Shown: positions 30,795 to 40,912, counted from the first letter of the stretch. The stretch is DNA of 64,000 nucleotides from Streptococcus penaeicida (GCF_002887775.1 NZ_LOCM01000033.1:1-64000); one strand, 5' to 3'. Notes: generated by a model from the letters alone, not told the origin. Numbers and translations are program-made.

Positions 30795-31757
30795 ATGACA
30801 GCATCAACATTATTAGGAATCCATCACGTTACAGCAATGACCAACAGCGCCGAACGTAACTATCGTTTTTTCACTGAAGTACTAGGCATGCGTCTGGTAA
30901 AGAAAACAGTCAACCAAGATGACATCCACACATACCATACTTTTTTTGCCGATGATCAAGGTAATGCAGGCACCGACATGACCTTCTTTGACTTCCCTGA
31001 TAACCCAAAAGGAATTCGAGGAACCAATGCCATCACACGGATTGGTTTTCGTGTCCCAAATGATGCAGCTCTAGATTATTATTTAGAACGCTTTGCCCAA
31101 TATGGCGTCAAAAATGATGGTATTATCGATTTATTCGGCCACAAAGCTCTGCCATTTGAAGAAGAAGACGGACAACGCTACCAATTAGTCTCTGACCAAC
31201 ACAATCAAGGTGTGGAAGCCGGTATTCCATGGCAAAATGGACCAGTCCCAACAGACAAAGCTATTTATGGCTTGGGTCCAATTGAAATCACTGTCAGTTA
31301 CTACGAGGATTTCAAAAATTACTTGATGCAAATTTATGACATGCGTGTCCTTGAAACAGGTGACAATTATAGCATTTTGGAGGTTGGTCAGGGGGGACAT
31401 GGTGGCCAAGTTATCCTTCGCCAAGACACAGAAAGCCGACAAGCCATCCAAGGCTATGGCCAAGTTCATCATGTCTCCTTCCGTGTTAAAGACTCCATAG
31501 CCATCCAAGAATGGGCAGATAAATATGAAAGTCTCGGTATCCCAAGCTCTGGACTGGTTGACCGTTTCTATTTCCAAGCCCTCTACGCTCGCATTGGCCA
31601 CATCCTCATTGAAATTTCAACCGATGGCCCTGGGTTTGCCACCGATGAACCCTATGAAACCCTAGGCGAATCCTTGTCACTACCGCCATTCTTGGAACCA
31701 AAACGCCACATGATCGAAAACATGGTCCGCCCCTTTGATACCAGTCGCCCACACTAA
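30795..31757 (+). CDS. VOC-family ring-cleaving dioxygenase (MhqO/MhqE-like)
   Basis: 320 residues, two vicinal-oxygen-chelate domains. Metal-site histidines are visible in LLGIHHVTAMT and GYGQVHHVSFRV; the Glu near the end lies in HILIEISTDGPGF, a signature of this subfamily. Related Bacillus enzymes (MhqA, MhqE, MhqO) take part in hydroquinone/quinone detoxification. The start ATG 30795 has AAAGAGG upstream. It is the first gene of a four-gene operon (VOC, VOC, flavin reductase-like, esterase) with gaps of ten bases or fewer. Confidence 0.82.
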   Translation: MTASTLLGIHHVTAMTNSAERNYRFFTEVLGMRLVKKTVNQDDIHTYHTFFADDQGNAGTDMTFFDFPDNPKGIRGTNAITRIGFRVPNDAALDYYLERFAQYGVKNDGIIDLFGHKALPFEEEDGQRYQLVSDQHNQGVEAGIPWQNGPVPTDKAIYGLGPIEITVSYYEDFKNYLMQIYDMRVLETGDNYSILEVGQGGHGGQVILRQDTESRQAIQGYGQVHHVSFRVKDSIAIQEWADKYESLGIPSSGLVDRFYFQALYARIGHILIEISTDGPGFATDEPYETLGESLSLPPFLEPKRHMIENMVRPFDTSRPH

Positions 31758-31766
31758 GGAGATATC

Positions 31767-32668
31767 ATGAAAAAAATCAGCCGCATCCACACATTAGTGC
31801 CATGGTTGGCAATGCCCAAGAAAACCTGGAGTTTTACAGCCAAGTCCTCAATCTCCGACTGGTCAAACAAACCGTCAATTTCGATGACCCCAGTGGCTAT
31901 CACCTCTATTTTGCCAGCCAAAACCTTTCCGATCCCAGTCTTATGACCTTTTTCCCTTTGGAAAATAGCCAAGCTGGAACAAAAGGCAGTGGTCAGGGAG
32001 GACGCATCCTCTTTCAAATCCCCAAAGCTTCCCTTGATTTTTGGAGTCAACGCTTAGAAAGCTTTGGTATTCCTTACCAAGAAAGAAGCCTCTTTGAAGC
32101 CAGTGCCCTCTTTTTTGAAGACCCCCACCAGTTAGAATTAGCCCTAGTTGAAGGGCCAGAGGAAGCAAGCACCCCAGAAATTACTGGATTTCATGGAACT
32201 TACTTGCTCTCAGCCGACTATCAGGCCAGTTACCAGTTCCTTATTAATGAATTTGGCCTGGTCCCTATAGCAGAAAACGATGACCTCTACTATCTTAAGA
32301 CAAATCGTTTGGAGGAAGACCATATCTACCTACCTAAAGTAAATTGCGAAAGAGGACAAATGGGCATTGGGACTGTCCATCACATTGCTTGGGCTGTTGA
32401 AAATCTAGAAGTACTCAAACAAAACCGAGACTATCTTGCGGGCATCGGACAAAATGTTACTGTGATCCGCAATCGCAAATACTTCAAGTCTATTTATTTC
32501 CGTGAACCAGGCAAAGTTATCTTTGAATTAGCGACAGATGGCCCAGGTATAACCATTGATGAACCTTTTGACCAATTAGGGCAAAAACTACAATTACCTG
32601 ATAAATTCGAAAATAGACGCCATCAGATTGAAACAAATCTAACCCCTTTAAGAATTCCAGAGAGGTAA
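31767..32668 (+). CDS. Second VOC-family dioxygenase (frameshift near start)
   Basis: 300 residues after repair. It has the same two-domain layout as the upstream gene, with TVHHIAWAVENLEV and KVIFELATDGPGI, so the pair probably arose by duplication. The ATG at 31767 follows AAGGAG by five bases and encodes MKKISRIH. One C is missing near 31790 (CCACACA, expected CCACCACA); with it the protein continues HISAMVGNAQENLEFYSQVL. As given, only an internal start at 31802 is open. Confidence 0.82.
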
Positions 32669-32671
32669 ACA

Positions 32672-33283
32672 ATGATTTCATTTAATAGTAAGGACCTAAG
32701 TCCCAAAGAACAGTACAAACTGATGATTGGTAGTGTTATTCCCCGTCCCATTGCTTTTGTAACCACACAATTTGAAAATGGGCAAATCAATCTTGCTCCT
32801 TTCAGCTTTTATAATATTGTCTCCCACAAACCAGCTATCATCTCTATCAGCGTCCAAAGGCAAAATGGACAAATGAAAGATACCGCAAGTAACATTCTCA
32901 AGCAAAAAGAAGCCGTTATCCACAGTGTCACATCGACTAACCTGGAAGCTGTAAACCAGGCCGCCAAATCCTTGGGACGCGGTCAGAGTGAATTAGCTTT
33001 AACAGGGATGACCCTAGTGGATTCTAGCAGCATCAAAACGCCTGGGGTTTCGGAAGCACTAACCCGTTTTGAAGCAAAGCTCTACCAACATGTTCCAATC
33101 TTAGATGATCAAAATCAGATTATAGCTGATTTATTGCTTTTACAGATCGTCCATTTCCATATAGATGAAAAAGTCTACCAAGATGGTTATATCTCTGCTC
33201 AAGCATTGGAGCCCATTAGTCGTTTGGCAGGTAGTGACTACGCCAAAATTGGTGAAGTTTTCAGTTTAGAAAGGCCGCAATAA
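32672..33283 (+). CDS. Flavin reductase-like FMN-binding protein
   Basis: 203 residues of the flavin_reduct/split-barrel family (IGSVIPRPIAFVTTQ, LAPFSFYNIVSHKPAIISIS). These bind FMN and reduce flavins or quinoid substrates with NAD(P)H. It starts three bases after the second VOC gene and its stop abuts the esterase start, so it belongs to the same detoxification operon. Confidence 0.85.
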   Translation: MISFNSKDLSPKEQYKLMIGSVIPRPIAFVTTQFENGQINLAPFSFYNIVSHKPAIISISVQRQNGQMKDTASNILKQKEAVIHSVTSTNLEAVNQAAKSLGRGQSELALTGMTLVDSSSIKTPGVSEALTRFEAKLYQHVPILDDQNQIIADLLLLQIVHFHIDEKVYQDGYISAQALEPISRLAGSDYAKIGEVFSLERPQ

Positions 33284-33895
33284 ATGACAAAATGGTCCTA
33301 TTACAAAGGTAAAGACAAGCAACCGTTATTGATTCTCCTCCATGGGACGGGCGGTGATGAGGAAAGTCTCTTACCATTAGTTCCCTATCTCAATCCTGAT
33401 GCAAATATTTTGGCCCTTCGCGGAGAAGTTTCTGAAAATGGTGCCTTACGCTTTTTTAAACGACTTGCTGAAGGTCAGTTTGACCAAGCTGATTTAGACA
33501 TGAGAGGGAAGCAATTAAGTAAGGAGCTGAGCCAATTCATGAAAGACCATGACTTCCCAGCAGAACAAGTTGTTTTGGTCGGTTTTTCAAATGGCTCTAA
33601 CATGGCTATCAATCTCCTCTTACAAGACAAGAGTTCTTTTAAACAAGCCATCCTCTTTGCACCTATGTATCCTATTGATACTAGTAGCTTACAAGAAGAA
33701 AAAAGGGAAACGAAAGTCTTCATTTCCATGGGAGAAAAGGACCCTATCGTGCCGATTTCTCAAAGCCAAAAGGTCATTCAAGAATTTGAATCCCGAAAAG
33801 CTCAAGTCACTCCCTTCTGGGTGAGAAGCCATGAAGTTACCTTAAAGAGTTTACGAGCGGCACATGATTGGTTATTAAATATCGAAAAAAACTAG
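33284..33895 (+). CDS. Alpha/beta-hydrolase, carboxylesterase (MhqD-like)
   Basis: 203 residues. Oxyanion motif LLHGTGGDEESL, nucleophile elbow GFSNGSNMA (Ser), then an Asp in EKDPIVP and a His in SHEVTLK complete the triad. The family is the phospholipase/carboxylesterase group, with MhqD as the Bacillus member encoded beside quinone-detoxification genes. Last gene of the operon, followed by a terminator. Confidence 0.85.
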   Translation: MTKWSYYKGKDKQPLLILLHGTGGDEESLLPLVPYLNPDANILALRGEVSENGALRFFKRLAEGQFDQADLDMRGKQLSKELSQFMKDHDFPAEQVVLVGFSNGSNMAINLLLQDKSSFKQAILFAPMYPIDTSSLQEEKRETKVFISMGEKDPIVPISQSQKVIQEFESRKAQVTPFWVRSHEVTLKSLRAAHDWLLNIEKN

Positions 33896-33912
33896 TTATT
33901 CAACTAGTTTTT
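33887..33912 (+). terminator. Terminator of the VOC/esterase operon
   Basis: AAAAACTAGTT / AACTAGTTTTT stem with an ATTC loop; the 5' arm includes the esterase stop codon. Confidence 0.85.
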
Positions 33913-34096
33913 CCGTTTTTCTGTCATTATTACACTATCTTGGAAAGTCGTTGATTAATAGCCTGACATAGTCTATTTCCATAAAATATTTGGCCAATTT
34001 TTGACCGATTTTCTATTATTTTTCTGGTAGCAAAAAAACAAGAAGCTTGGAAAATTAAGCTTCTTGTTTTTAGAAAATGAATGAATTGTAAATTTA

Positions 34097-34167
34097 AGGC
34101 GGTAGACGGATTTGAACCGACGATCAAGCTTTTGCAGAGCCGTGCCTTACCACTTGGCTATACCGCC
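34097..34167 (-). tRNA. tRNA-Cys (GCA)
   Basis: 71 bases on the minus strand. The acceptor GGCGGTA pairs with TACCGCC. The D arm GCCAAGTGGTAAGGC, anticodon loop CTGCAAA (anticodon GCA) and TTCAAAT loop are in place. The anticodon and T stems each hold one mismatch. The CCA end is not encoded. Confidence 0.92.
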
Positions 34168-34309
34168 ACAACATTAAATATTTTACCCTAAATGTAAGTA
34201 AAGGTCAAGATAAAATTGCCTCCACACATTTTATTTTTTTAAAAAGTTTTTTAATCTTAACTAAATATTTCAAAATTTCTTAACTCAGTAAAACCCCACC
34301 CTTCAATAT

Positions 34310-34324
34310 TTAGAACTATTCTAA
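34310..34324. promoter_or_regulatory. PerR-like inverted repeat upstream of ahpC
   Basis: TTAGAA-CTA-TTCTAA is a perfect inverted repeat matching 12 of 14 defined positions of the PerR box. It lies some 130 bases before ahpC, 65 bases beyond the visible -35, so its role is uncertain. Confidence 0.35.
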
Positions 34325-34388
34325 TTAAATACCTTTCCAAAATAAGGGGAATTTTCTGACAATTCAAGACAAATTAAGCCATTTTCTC

Positions 34389-34418
34389 TTAGACTTTTTA
34401 TCAATCTTTTCCTATAAT
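34389..34418 (+). promoter_or_regulatory. Promoter of ahpCF
   Basis: TTAGAC and TATAAT with an 18-base spacer, followed by AGAAGGAGG and the ahpC start. The rest of the 280-base gap after tRNA-Cys holds no gene. Confidence 0.55.
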
Positions 34419-34447
34419 ACAAGTATAAAATAGAAGGAGGACCTCTT

Positions 34448-35011
34448 ATGTCTTTAGTCGGAAAAGAAATGGCTGAATTTTCAGCGGATGCTTATGTTAA
34501 TGGTGAATTTATCAAGGTAACCCATGAGGACATCAAAGGTAAATGGGCTGTTTTCTGTTTTTATCCTGCAGATTTCTCATTTGTTTGTCCAACAGAATTA
34601 GGTGACTTACAAGAACAATATGAAACGTTGAAATCTCTAGGAGTTGAAGTTTATTCAGTGTCTACGGATACCCATTTTGTGCATAAAGCTTGGCATGATG
34701 ACTCTGATGTTGTAGGTACTATCACTTATACTATGATTGGTGACCCTTCTCATACCATTTCACGCGCATTTGATGTTTTAGATGAAGAAAATGGATTAGC
34801 TCAACGCGGAACATTTATTATCGACCCAGATGGTATTATCCAAATGATGGAAATCAATGCTGACGGAATTGGTCGTGACGCCAGCACTTTAATTGATAAA
34901 ATTCGTGCTGCTCAGTATGTTCGTCAACATCCAGGTGAAGTTTGTCCTGCTAAATGGAAAGAAGGCTCAGAAACCCTAACACCTAGTCTTGACCTTGTTG
35001 GAAAAATCTAA
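34448..35011 (+). CDS. ahpC: Alkyl hydroperoxide reductase subunit C (peroxiredoxin)
   Basis: 187 residues, typical 2-Cys peroxiredoxin. The peroxidatic Cys is in [12 protein letters not shown] and the resolving Cys in GEVCPAKW. It reduces H2O2 and organic peroxides and is re-reduced by AhpF, encoded 34 bases downstream. A strong GGAGG precedes the ATG. Confidence 0.96.
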   Translation: MSLVGKEMAEFSADAYVNGEFIKVTHEDIKGKWAVFCFYPADFSFVCPTELGDLQEQYETLKSLGVEVYSVSTDTHFVHKAWHDDSDVVGTITYTMIGDPSHTISRAFDVLDEENGLAQRGTFIIDPDGIIQMMEINADGIGRDASTLIDKIRAAQYVRQHPGEVCPAKWKEGSETLTPSLDLVGKI

Positions 35012-35045
35012 ACATTTCTAAGCATTTTACCAAAGGAGGTAGGAT

Positions 35046-36578
35046 ATGGCACTAAGTTCAGATATCAAAACACAACTAAATCAATACTTGGCCTTATTAG
35101 AATCAGATATCCAATTGCAGGCTCATTTAGGTGAGGATGACAATTCTCAAAAAATGCGTGAATTCCTAGATGAAATTGCTGAGATGAGTGATCAGATTAC
35201 AGTAACATCTTCTACTGCAGACCGAATTCCTAGCTTTACAATTGCAAAAAATGGTGAACAAGGACGCGTTAGCTTTGCAGGGATTCCCTTAGGGCATGAG
35301 TTCACTTCATTTATTTTAGCTCTTTTACAAGTTTCAGGTAGAGCCCCTAAAGTTGATCAGGATGTCATCAATCGTATTAAGGGCATTAATAAGGTAATGC
35401 ATTTCGAGACCTTCGCTAGCTTGACATGCCATAATTGTCCTGATGTCGTACAAGCCTTCAATATCATGGCTGTCCTTAATCCAAATATCTCACATACCAT
35501 GATTGAGGGAGGCATGTTCCAAGACGAAGTCAAAGAAAAGGGCATTATGTCAGTGCCAACCGTATACTTTGAAAACATCGTCTTTCATTCTGGCCGTGCA
35601 ACCATCGAACAGCTTCTTGAAAAAGTTGCAGGACCTTTATCAGAGGAGGCCTTCTCTGATAAAGAAACCTATGATGTCCTGGTAGTTGGTGGTGGACCTG
35701 CAGGAAACAGCGCAGCCATTTACGCAGCACGTAAAGGCCTAAGAACTGGTCTTCTTGCTGAGACATTTGGTGGCCAAGTCATGGAAACTGTCGGTATCGA
35801 AAACATGATTGGTACTTTATATACTGAGGGTCCTCAATTAATGGCTCAAATCGAAGAACACACCAAGTCTTATAAAGTTGATATCATAAAATCTCAACTA
35901 GCCACTAAGATAGAGAAAAATGATGTCGTTGAAATTACCTTGGCAAATGGTGCTGTTCTCAAGGCAAAAACAGCCATTCTAGCATTAGGTGCTAAATGGC
36001 GTAATGTTAACGTTCCTGGCGAGGAGGAGCTACGTACTAAAGGTGTTACCAACTGTCCTCACTGTGATGGACCACTTTTTGAAGGAAAAGATGTAGCTGT
36101 TATTGGAGGCGGAAATTCTGGAATGGAGGCTGCCTTGGATCTTGCAGGACTATGTAAGCATGTAACTGTTCTGGAATTCTTACCAGAATTAAAAGCCGAC
36201 CAGGTGCTTCAGGAGCGTGCAGCTAAAACCGATAATTTAAGTATTATCAAAAATGCAGCCACTAAGGAAATTATTGGTCAAGACCATGTCACAGGTATTA
36301 ATTACACCGATCGCGATAGTGAAGAAGTTAAACACATTGATTTGGACGGTGTATTTGTTCAAATTGGACTTCTTCCTAATACAGCCTGGTTAAATGACAG
36401 TGGTATTGCCCTATCCGACCGAGGTGAAATCATCGTTGATAAACATGGTGCAACAAATATACCAGGTATTTTCGCGGCTGGTGACTGTACCGATTCTGCT
36501 TATAAACAAATTATTATCTCCATGGGTTCTGGCGCAACAGCCGCAATTGGCGCTTTTGACTATTTAATCCGACAATAA
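35046..36578 (+). CDS. ahpF: Alkyl hydroperoxide reductase subunit F
   Basis: 510 residues. The N-terminal double-thioredoxin-fold domain has the CxxC motif in LTCHNCPDV. Next comes an FAD-binding domain (VVGGGPAGNSAAIYAAR), the NAD-binding site (VIGGGNSGMEAALD) and the second redox pair NCPHCDGPLF. The C-terminal FAD motif is GIFAAGDCTDSAYKQ. It moves electrons from NADH to AhpC. Confidence 0.96.
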   Translation: MALSSDIKTQLNQYLALLESDIQLQAHLGEDDNSQKMREFLDEIAEMSDQITVTSSTADRIPSFTIAKNGEQGRVSFAGIPLGHEFTSFILALLQVSGRAPKVDQDVINRIKGINKVMHFETFASLTCHNCPDVVQAFNIMAVLNPNISHTMIEGGMFQDEVKEKGIMSVPTVYFENIVFHSGRATIEQLLEKVAGPLSEEAFSDKETYDVLVVGGGPAGNSAAIYAARKGLRTGLLAETFGGQVMETVGIENMIGTLYTEGPQLMAQIEEHTKSYKVDIIKSQLATKIEKNDVVEITLANGAVLKAKTAILALGAKWRNVNVPGEEELRTKGVTNCPHCDGPLFEGKDVAVIGGGNSGMEAALDLAGLCKHVTVLEFLPELKADQVLQERAAKTDNLSIIKNAATKEIIGQDHVTGINYTDRDSEEVKHIDLDGVFVQIGLLPNTAWLNDSGIALSDRGEIIVDKHGATNIPGIFAAGDCTDSAYKQIIISMGSGATAAIGAFDYLIRQ

Positions 36579-36586
36579 AAACGGCT

Positions 36587-36627
36587 AAATCAGTTCTTTA
36601 CTTCATAGTAAGGACTGATTTTTTTGA
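36587..36627 (+). terminator. Terminator of ahpCF
   Basis: AAATCAGT..TTACT / AGTAA..ACTGATTT hairpin followed by T run. Confidence 0.8.
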
Positions 36628-36727
36628 GAATAACTGCGCCCTTGCAAAGTCAAAAAAACTTCGTCCATAGGTTCCCTTTTTCAGTCGATTTGCTTGAGAA
36701 AACAAGGAAATATCTGATAGAATTCAC

Positions 36728-36756
36728 TTGCTTTTCTCAGTAAATTCTGTTAGAAT
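36728..36756 (+). promoter_or_regulatory. Promoter and long leader of rpsB
   Basis: TTGCTT and TAGAAT with a 17-base spacer. The start codon is 120 bases downstream, so the mRNA has a leader of about 110 bases with inverted segments, as expected for an autoregulatory r-protein leader. I cannot fold it here. Confidence 0.5.
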
Positions 36757-36875
36757 TATCTTGTCGTCTGTCGACAAATACTCATCTCTGATCAATTGTG
36801 GTCTTGTTGCCTTCGGGTTGGACTGCAAGTCGACGTCTGAGAGAGGAAAAAAACATTATAAAGGAGAAACTACTC

Positions 36876-37643
36876 ATGGCAGTAATTTCAATGAAACAAC
36901 TTCTTGAGGCTGGTGTTCACTTTGGTCACCAAACTCGTCGCTGGAACCCTAAGATGGCTAAATACATCTTTACAGAACGTAACGGCATCCACGTTATCGA
37001 CTTACAACAAACTGTTAAATTAGCTGATCAAGCTTACGAATTCGTTCGTGACGCTGCTGCTAACGACGCTGTTATCTTGTTCGTTGGTACTAAAAAACAA
37101 GCTGCTGAAGCAGTTGCTGACGAAGCAACTCGTGCAGGTCAATACTTTATCAACCACCGTTGGTTGGGTGGAACTCTTACAAACTGGGGAACAATCCAAA
37201 AACGTATCGCTCGTTTGAAAGAAATCAAACGTATGGAAGAAGAAGGAACTTTCGAAGTTCTTCCTAAAAAAGAAGTTGCACTTCTTAACAAACAACGCGC
37301 TCGTCTTGAAAAATTCCTAGGTGGTATCGAAGATATGCCTCGTATTCCTGACGTTATGTACGTTGTTGACCCACATAAAGAACAAATCGCAGTTAAAGAA
37401 GCTAAAAAACTTGGTATCCCAGTTGTAGCTATGGTTGATACAAACGCTGATCCAGATGATATCGATGTTATCATCCCAGCTAACGACGACGCTATCCGCG
37501 CTGTTAAATTAATCACTTCTAAATTAGCTGACGCTGTTATCGAAGGCCGTCAAGGTGAAGATGCAGAAGTTTCTTTCGAAGCTGAAGCTAAAGCAGATTC
37601 AATCGAAGAAATCGTTGAAGTTGTAGAAGGCGACAACAACTAA
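36876..37643 (+). CDS. rpsB: 30S ribosomal protein S2
   Basis: 255 residues: [20 protein letters not shown] start and the signature [20 protein letters not shown]. The true ATG is 36876, with AAGGAG; the longer frame upstream is leader. The C-terminal tail is acidic. Highly biased codon use (GCT, GTT, AAA), as expected for a strongly expressed gene. Confidence 0.97.
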   Translation: MAVISMKQLLEAGVHFGHQTRRWNPKMAKYIFTERNGIHVIDLQQTVKLADQAYEFVRDAAANDAVILFVGTKKQAAEAVADEATRAGQYFINHRWLGGTLTNWGTIQKRIARLKEIKRMEEEGTFEVLPKKEVALLNKQRARLEKFLGGIEDMPRIPDVMYVVDPHKEQIAVKEAKKLGIPVVAMVDTNADPDDIDVIIPANDDAIRAVKLITSKLADAVIEGRQGEDAEVSFEAEAKADSIEEIVEVVEGDNN

Positions 37644-37701
37644 GTTTGACAAATTTACCCTTAAATCTCATTTAAGAGGACTTTGACATTCGCAATACCA
37701 A

Positions 37702-37738
37702 AACGGGGCAGAAAGCAAACCGCTCTGTCTCGTTTTTT
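37702..37738 (+). terminator. Partial terminator between rpsB and tsf
   Basis: AACGGGGCAGA / TCTGTCTCGTT hairpin with T7. It could tune S2 to EF-Ts output. Confidence 0.75.
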
Positions 37739-37777
37739 TAAATTTTAATATCAAAAAATATTTGGAGGATTCTACTA

Positions 37778-38818
37778 ATGGCAGAAATTACAGCTAAGCT
37801 TGTAAAAGAATTACGTGAAAAATCTGGTGCCGGCGTTATGGACGCTAAAAAAGCACTTGTTGAAACTGATGGTGATATGGATAAAGCCGTTGAACTTTTA
37901 CGTGAAAAAGGTATGGCAAAAGCAGCTAAAAAAGCTGACCGTGTTGCTGCAGAAGGACTTACAGGCGTTTATGTAAGTGGTAATCATGCTGCTGTTGTTG
38001 AAGTTAACGCTGAAACTGACTTCGTAGCGAAAAATGCTCAATTCGTTGACTTGGTTAACGAAACTGCAAAAGTTATTGCTGAAGGTAAACCTGCAAACAA
38101 CGAAGAAGCATTAGCATTAGTGATGCCTTCAGGTGAAACTCTTGCTTCAGCATACGTTAACGCAACTGCTACAATCGGTGAAAAAATTTCATTCCGTCGT
38201 TTTGCACTTCTTGAAAAAACAGATGCACAACATTTCGGAGCATACCAACATAACGGTGGACGTATCGGCGTTCTTTCAGTTATCGAAGGTGGCGACGAAG
38301 CACTTGCTAAACAAATTTCAATGCATATCGCAGCAATGAAACCAACTGTTCTTTCTCACACTGAACTTGACCCACAATTTGTTAAAGATGAACTTGCTAA
38401 ACTTAACCATGACATCGAATTAGACAACGAATCTCGTGCAATGGTTGACAAAGCTCCACTTCCATTCTTACAATATGGTTCAAAAGCTCAATTGTCAGAA
38501 GATGTTATTGCTAAAGCTGAAGAAGACATCAAAGCTGAATTAGATGCTGAAGGCAAACCAGAAAAAATCTGGGACAAAATCATCCCAGGTAAAATGGACC
38601 GCTTCATGCTTGACAACACTAAAGTTGACCAAGCTTACACTCTTCTTGCTCAAGTTTACATCATGGACGACAGCAAAACAGTTGAAGCTTACCTTAACTC
38701 AGTTAACGCAAAAGCTATTGACTTTGCTCGTTTCGAAGTTGGTGAAGGTATTGAGAAAAAAGCTAACGATTTCGAATCAGAAGTTGCTGCAACTATGGCT
38801 GCTGCTCTTAATAACTAA
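37778..38818 (+). CDS. tsf: Elongation factor Ts
   Basis: 346 residues. The N-terminal UBA-like domain ([20 protein letters not shown]) and the core with TDFVAKN, which reloads EF-Tu with GTP, are present. Partner of rpsB in the usual rpsB-tsf operon; highly biased codon use. GGAGG precedes the ATG. Confidence 0.97.
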   Translation: MAEITAKLVKELREKSGAGVMDAKKALVETDGDMDKAVELLREKGMAKAAKKADRVAAEGLTGVYVSGNHAAVVEVNAETDFVAKNAQFVDLVNETAKVIAEGKPANNEEALALVMPSGETLASAYVNATATIGEKISFRRFALLEKTDAQHFGAYQHNGGRIGVLSVIEGGDEALAKQISMHIAAMKPTVLSHTELDPQFVKDELAKLNHDIELDNESRAMVDKAPLPFLQYGSKAQLSEDVIAKAEEDIKAELDAEGKPEKIWDKIIPGKMDRFMLDNTKVDQAYTLLAQVYIMDDSKTVEAYLNSVNAKAIDFARFEVGEGIEKKANDFESEVAATMAAALNN

Positions 38819-38826
38819 GAATCACA

Positions 38827-38855
38827 AAAACCTTGAAGATTTTCAAGGTTTTTTC
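38827..38855 (+). terminator. Terminator of tsf
   Basis: AAAACCTTGAA / TTCAAGGTTTT stem with a GATT loop and T run. Confidence 0.85.
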
Positions 38856-38862
38856 TTTATTC

Positions 38863-38891
38863 AAAAAGGTTGAGCTGATGCTCAACCTTTT
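38863..38891. terminator. Second hairpin between tsf and pepO
   Basis: AAAAAGGTTGAGC / GCTCAACCTTTTT is a perfect stem with TGAT loop, able to terminate pepO on the minus strand and tsf read-through on +. Confidence 0.85.
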
Positions 38892-38896
38892 TAATA

Positions 38897-40795
38897 TTAC
38901 CAAATAATAACCCGGTCTTCCGGACGACGCCACATAAAGTCACCTTCAGTAATCTCAAATTCTTGATGGAAATCATCAAAGTTGGTTAATGTAACATTTG
39001 TTCGCCACTCACCTGGAGCATGGACATCAACAGTTGCCATCATTTGCATAAATTCAGGACGGGCTTTCATTCGCCAAATACGAGCAAAGTTAATGAAGAA
39101 TTCACGCACTGAAAAATCACTTTCTTTCTTAGCCGCTTCTAAAGCACAAGCAACACCACCTAAGTCAGCAACGTTTTCCGAAACAGTTAATTTACCATTA
39201 ACCTTAGCGCCATATGAGTCTAAGCCGTCAAATTGCTCAACAACCTTATCAGTTCTCTCTTTAAAGGCACTATAGTCTGCCTCAGTCCACCAGTCTTTCA
39301 ATGAGCCATGTTCGTCGAATGATGCACCATTGGTATCAAAAGCATGTGAAATCTCATGGGCAATAACCGCACCGATACCACCATAGTTGGCAGAAGAACT
39401 TTGTTCGAGTGAATAGAAAGGTGTTTGTAAAATAGCTGCTGGGAAAACAATTTGATTCTGTTGTGGATCATAGTAAGCATTGACCATGTGAGCTGGCATA
39501 TGCCATTCTTTACGATCTACAGGTTTATTCCACTTACTCCAACTATGTGCAATTGAGATAGCTGCTAATTTTTGCGCATTTTCAACTAATGATAAGTTTT
39601 CATCAATAATCTTTTTAGCATAGGTTTCAGGCAATTGTTCTGGGTAACCAATATGTGGGGTAATCACGTTCAATTTCACGATGGCTTTCTCACGTGTTGA
39701 TTCTGCCAGCCAGTCGGCCTTTTCCAAACGTGCTTTATAGACATCAATCATAGTTGCAACCTTAGCTTCCACATCAGCCTTGGCTTCTGCCGAAAAATGA
39801 CCATCAGCATACCAAAGGCCTAAAGCCTGACTGTATGGGCCTTGAGCTAGATAATAAGCCGCTTTTTTCTTATTCATGGCTTGTGGTGTACCTGATAGCG
39901 CACGGCCATAAACACCTGATTCAACCCGAATAGCATCAGTTAGATAAGCATTATAAGCATTAGCGGCCCCAATAATCAAGTCTGCCTTCAACAAGTCCCA
40001 ATTAGATTCTGAATAGTATTGAGACGCAAATTGGGTCCAAAAGCGTTCCTCAGGAACGATAACTTTATCTGGCACCTGACCCAAAATTTGAGTAAAGATG
40101 GCATCTAAAGGCAATTCTGGAGCTAATTTAGTGAAGTCTGCCCATTCATAAGGATGGTAAAGTTTAACATATTCAGACGATTCTTCTTGAGAAAGAACAA
40201 ATTGAGCCAATTGCTTATCGAGTTCAAGTGTTTTATCAAGCAAGTCTGTGATTTCTTCTTCTGAAAAATGAAAATTCCGCAGAATTTTTTCTTGCGATTG
40301 ACGCCAAACCTGACGCAATTCATCCGCCTTTTCGTGCCCTTCAACATAATAAGTTGTGTCTGGAAGTAAAATAGAAGGAGCTTCCGCCCAAAGAACATTG
40401 AGTTGGGCATTCATAAAGTCAGGAGCAACACCAAAGGGGAAGAGATTAGGTTTCCCTACCATCTCATAATCTGCAATCTTTGCCGCAAAATCAGCAAAGC
40501 TTTCTAAAGTTTGATATTCTTCAATCAAGGGTAAGACAGGAGCAACACCCACTTCTTCACGCTTATCGTAGTCAGAAGTCATCTTATGCCACTTAACGAA
40601 GTTAGCTAAAATATCGCCCTCAGGCAAGTTTTTACCCTCAAGCCATTGATCCGTTGTCTCAAGCATCAAGTTCTCAATCTCATCAGCCAAGTCAGAGAAG
40701 CCACCCGTTCTTGGTTTATCATCAGGAATGACAGCTGTCTCAGCCCATTCCCCATTAACAGCTTCATAAAAATTCTCTTTATAATCGACCATCAT
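38897..40795 (-). CDS. pepO: M13 neutral endopeptidase PepO
   Basis: 632 residues, intact. Zinc motif VIAHEISHAFDTNGA (HExxH), the third-ligand region SENVADLGG (ExxxD) and the C-terminal WR region are those of neprilysin-type M13 peptidases. There is no signal peptide; in streptococci PepO can still appear at the surface. GGAGAC lies just before the ATG pair at 40795/40792. Its 5' side faces one copy of the 56-bp direct repeat. Confidence 0.95.
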   Translation of the reverse strand: MMVDYKENFYEAVNGEWAETAVIPDDKPRTGGFSDLADEIENLMLETTDQWLEGKNLPEGDILANFVKWHKMTSDYDKREEVGVAPVLPLIEEYQTLESFADFAAKIADYEMVGKPNLFPFGVAPDFMNAQLNVLWAEAPSILLPDTTYYVEGHEKADELRQVWRQSQEKILRNFHFSEEEITDLLDKTLELDKQLAQFVLSQEESSEYVKLYHPYEWADFTKLAPELPLDAIFTQILGQVPDKVIVPEERFWTQFASQYYSESNWDLLKADLIIGAANAYNAYLTDAIRVESGVYGRALSGTPQAMNKKKAAYYLAQGPYSQALGLWYADGHFSAEAKADVEAKVATMIDVYKARLEKADWLAESTREKAIVKLNVITPHIGYPEQLPETYAKKIIDENLSLVENAQKLAAISIAHSWSKWNKPVDRKEWHMPAHMVNAYYDPQQNQIVFPAAILQTPFYSLEQSSSANYGGIGAVIAHEISHAFDTNGASFDEHGSLKDWWTEADYSAFKERTDKVVEQFDGLDSYGAKVNGKLTVSENVADLGGVACALEAAKKESDFSVREFFINFARIWRMKARPEFMQMMATVDVHAPGEWRTNVTLTNFDDFHQEFEITEGDFMWRRPEDRVIIW

Positions 40796-40851
40796 GTCTC
40801 CTTTTCTATTCTCCTAAAACATAGGAGTATCATCTCTCCCATTGTACCAAA

Positions 40852-40890
40852 AAAGCTTAGAGAATGCACAATCTCCAAGCTTTTTGAGAA
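40852..40890 (-). terminator. Terminator at the pepO end of the island (intact copy)
   Basis: AAAAAGCTTAGAGA / TCTCCAAGCTTTTT hairpin with an eight-base loop and a T run on the minus strand. Most of it lies within the 56-bp repeat; at the treC-side copy the distal arm is replaced by other DNA. Confidence 0.75.
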
Positions 40891-40912
40891 TTTTGGTAAT
40901 ACTTAATTATTT
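40857..40912. repeat. 56-bp direct repeat, left copy
   Basis: Starts TTAGAGAATGCACAATCTCC and ends TACTTAATTATTT. It is identical over 56 bases to 50413-50468. It contains the stop codon of the BNR protein gene and most of a terminator hairpin. Confidence 0.95.

Noticed and set aside
40646..40906. 86-residue + strand open frame opposite the pepO 5' end
   Set aside because: It is antisense to pepO and the terminator repeat and has no ribosome-binding site.
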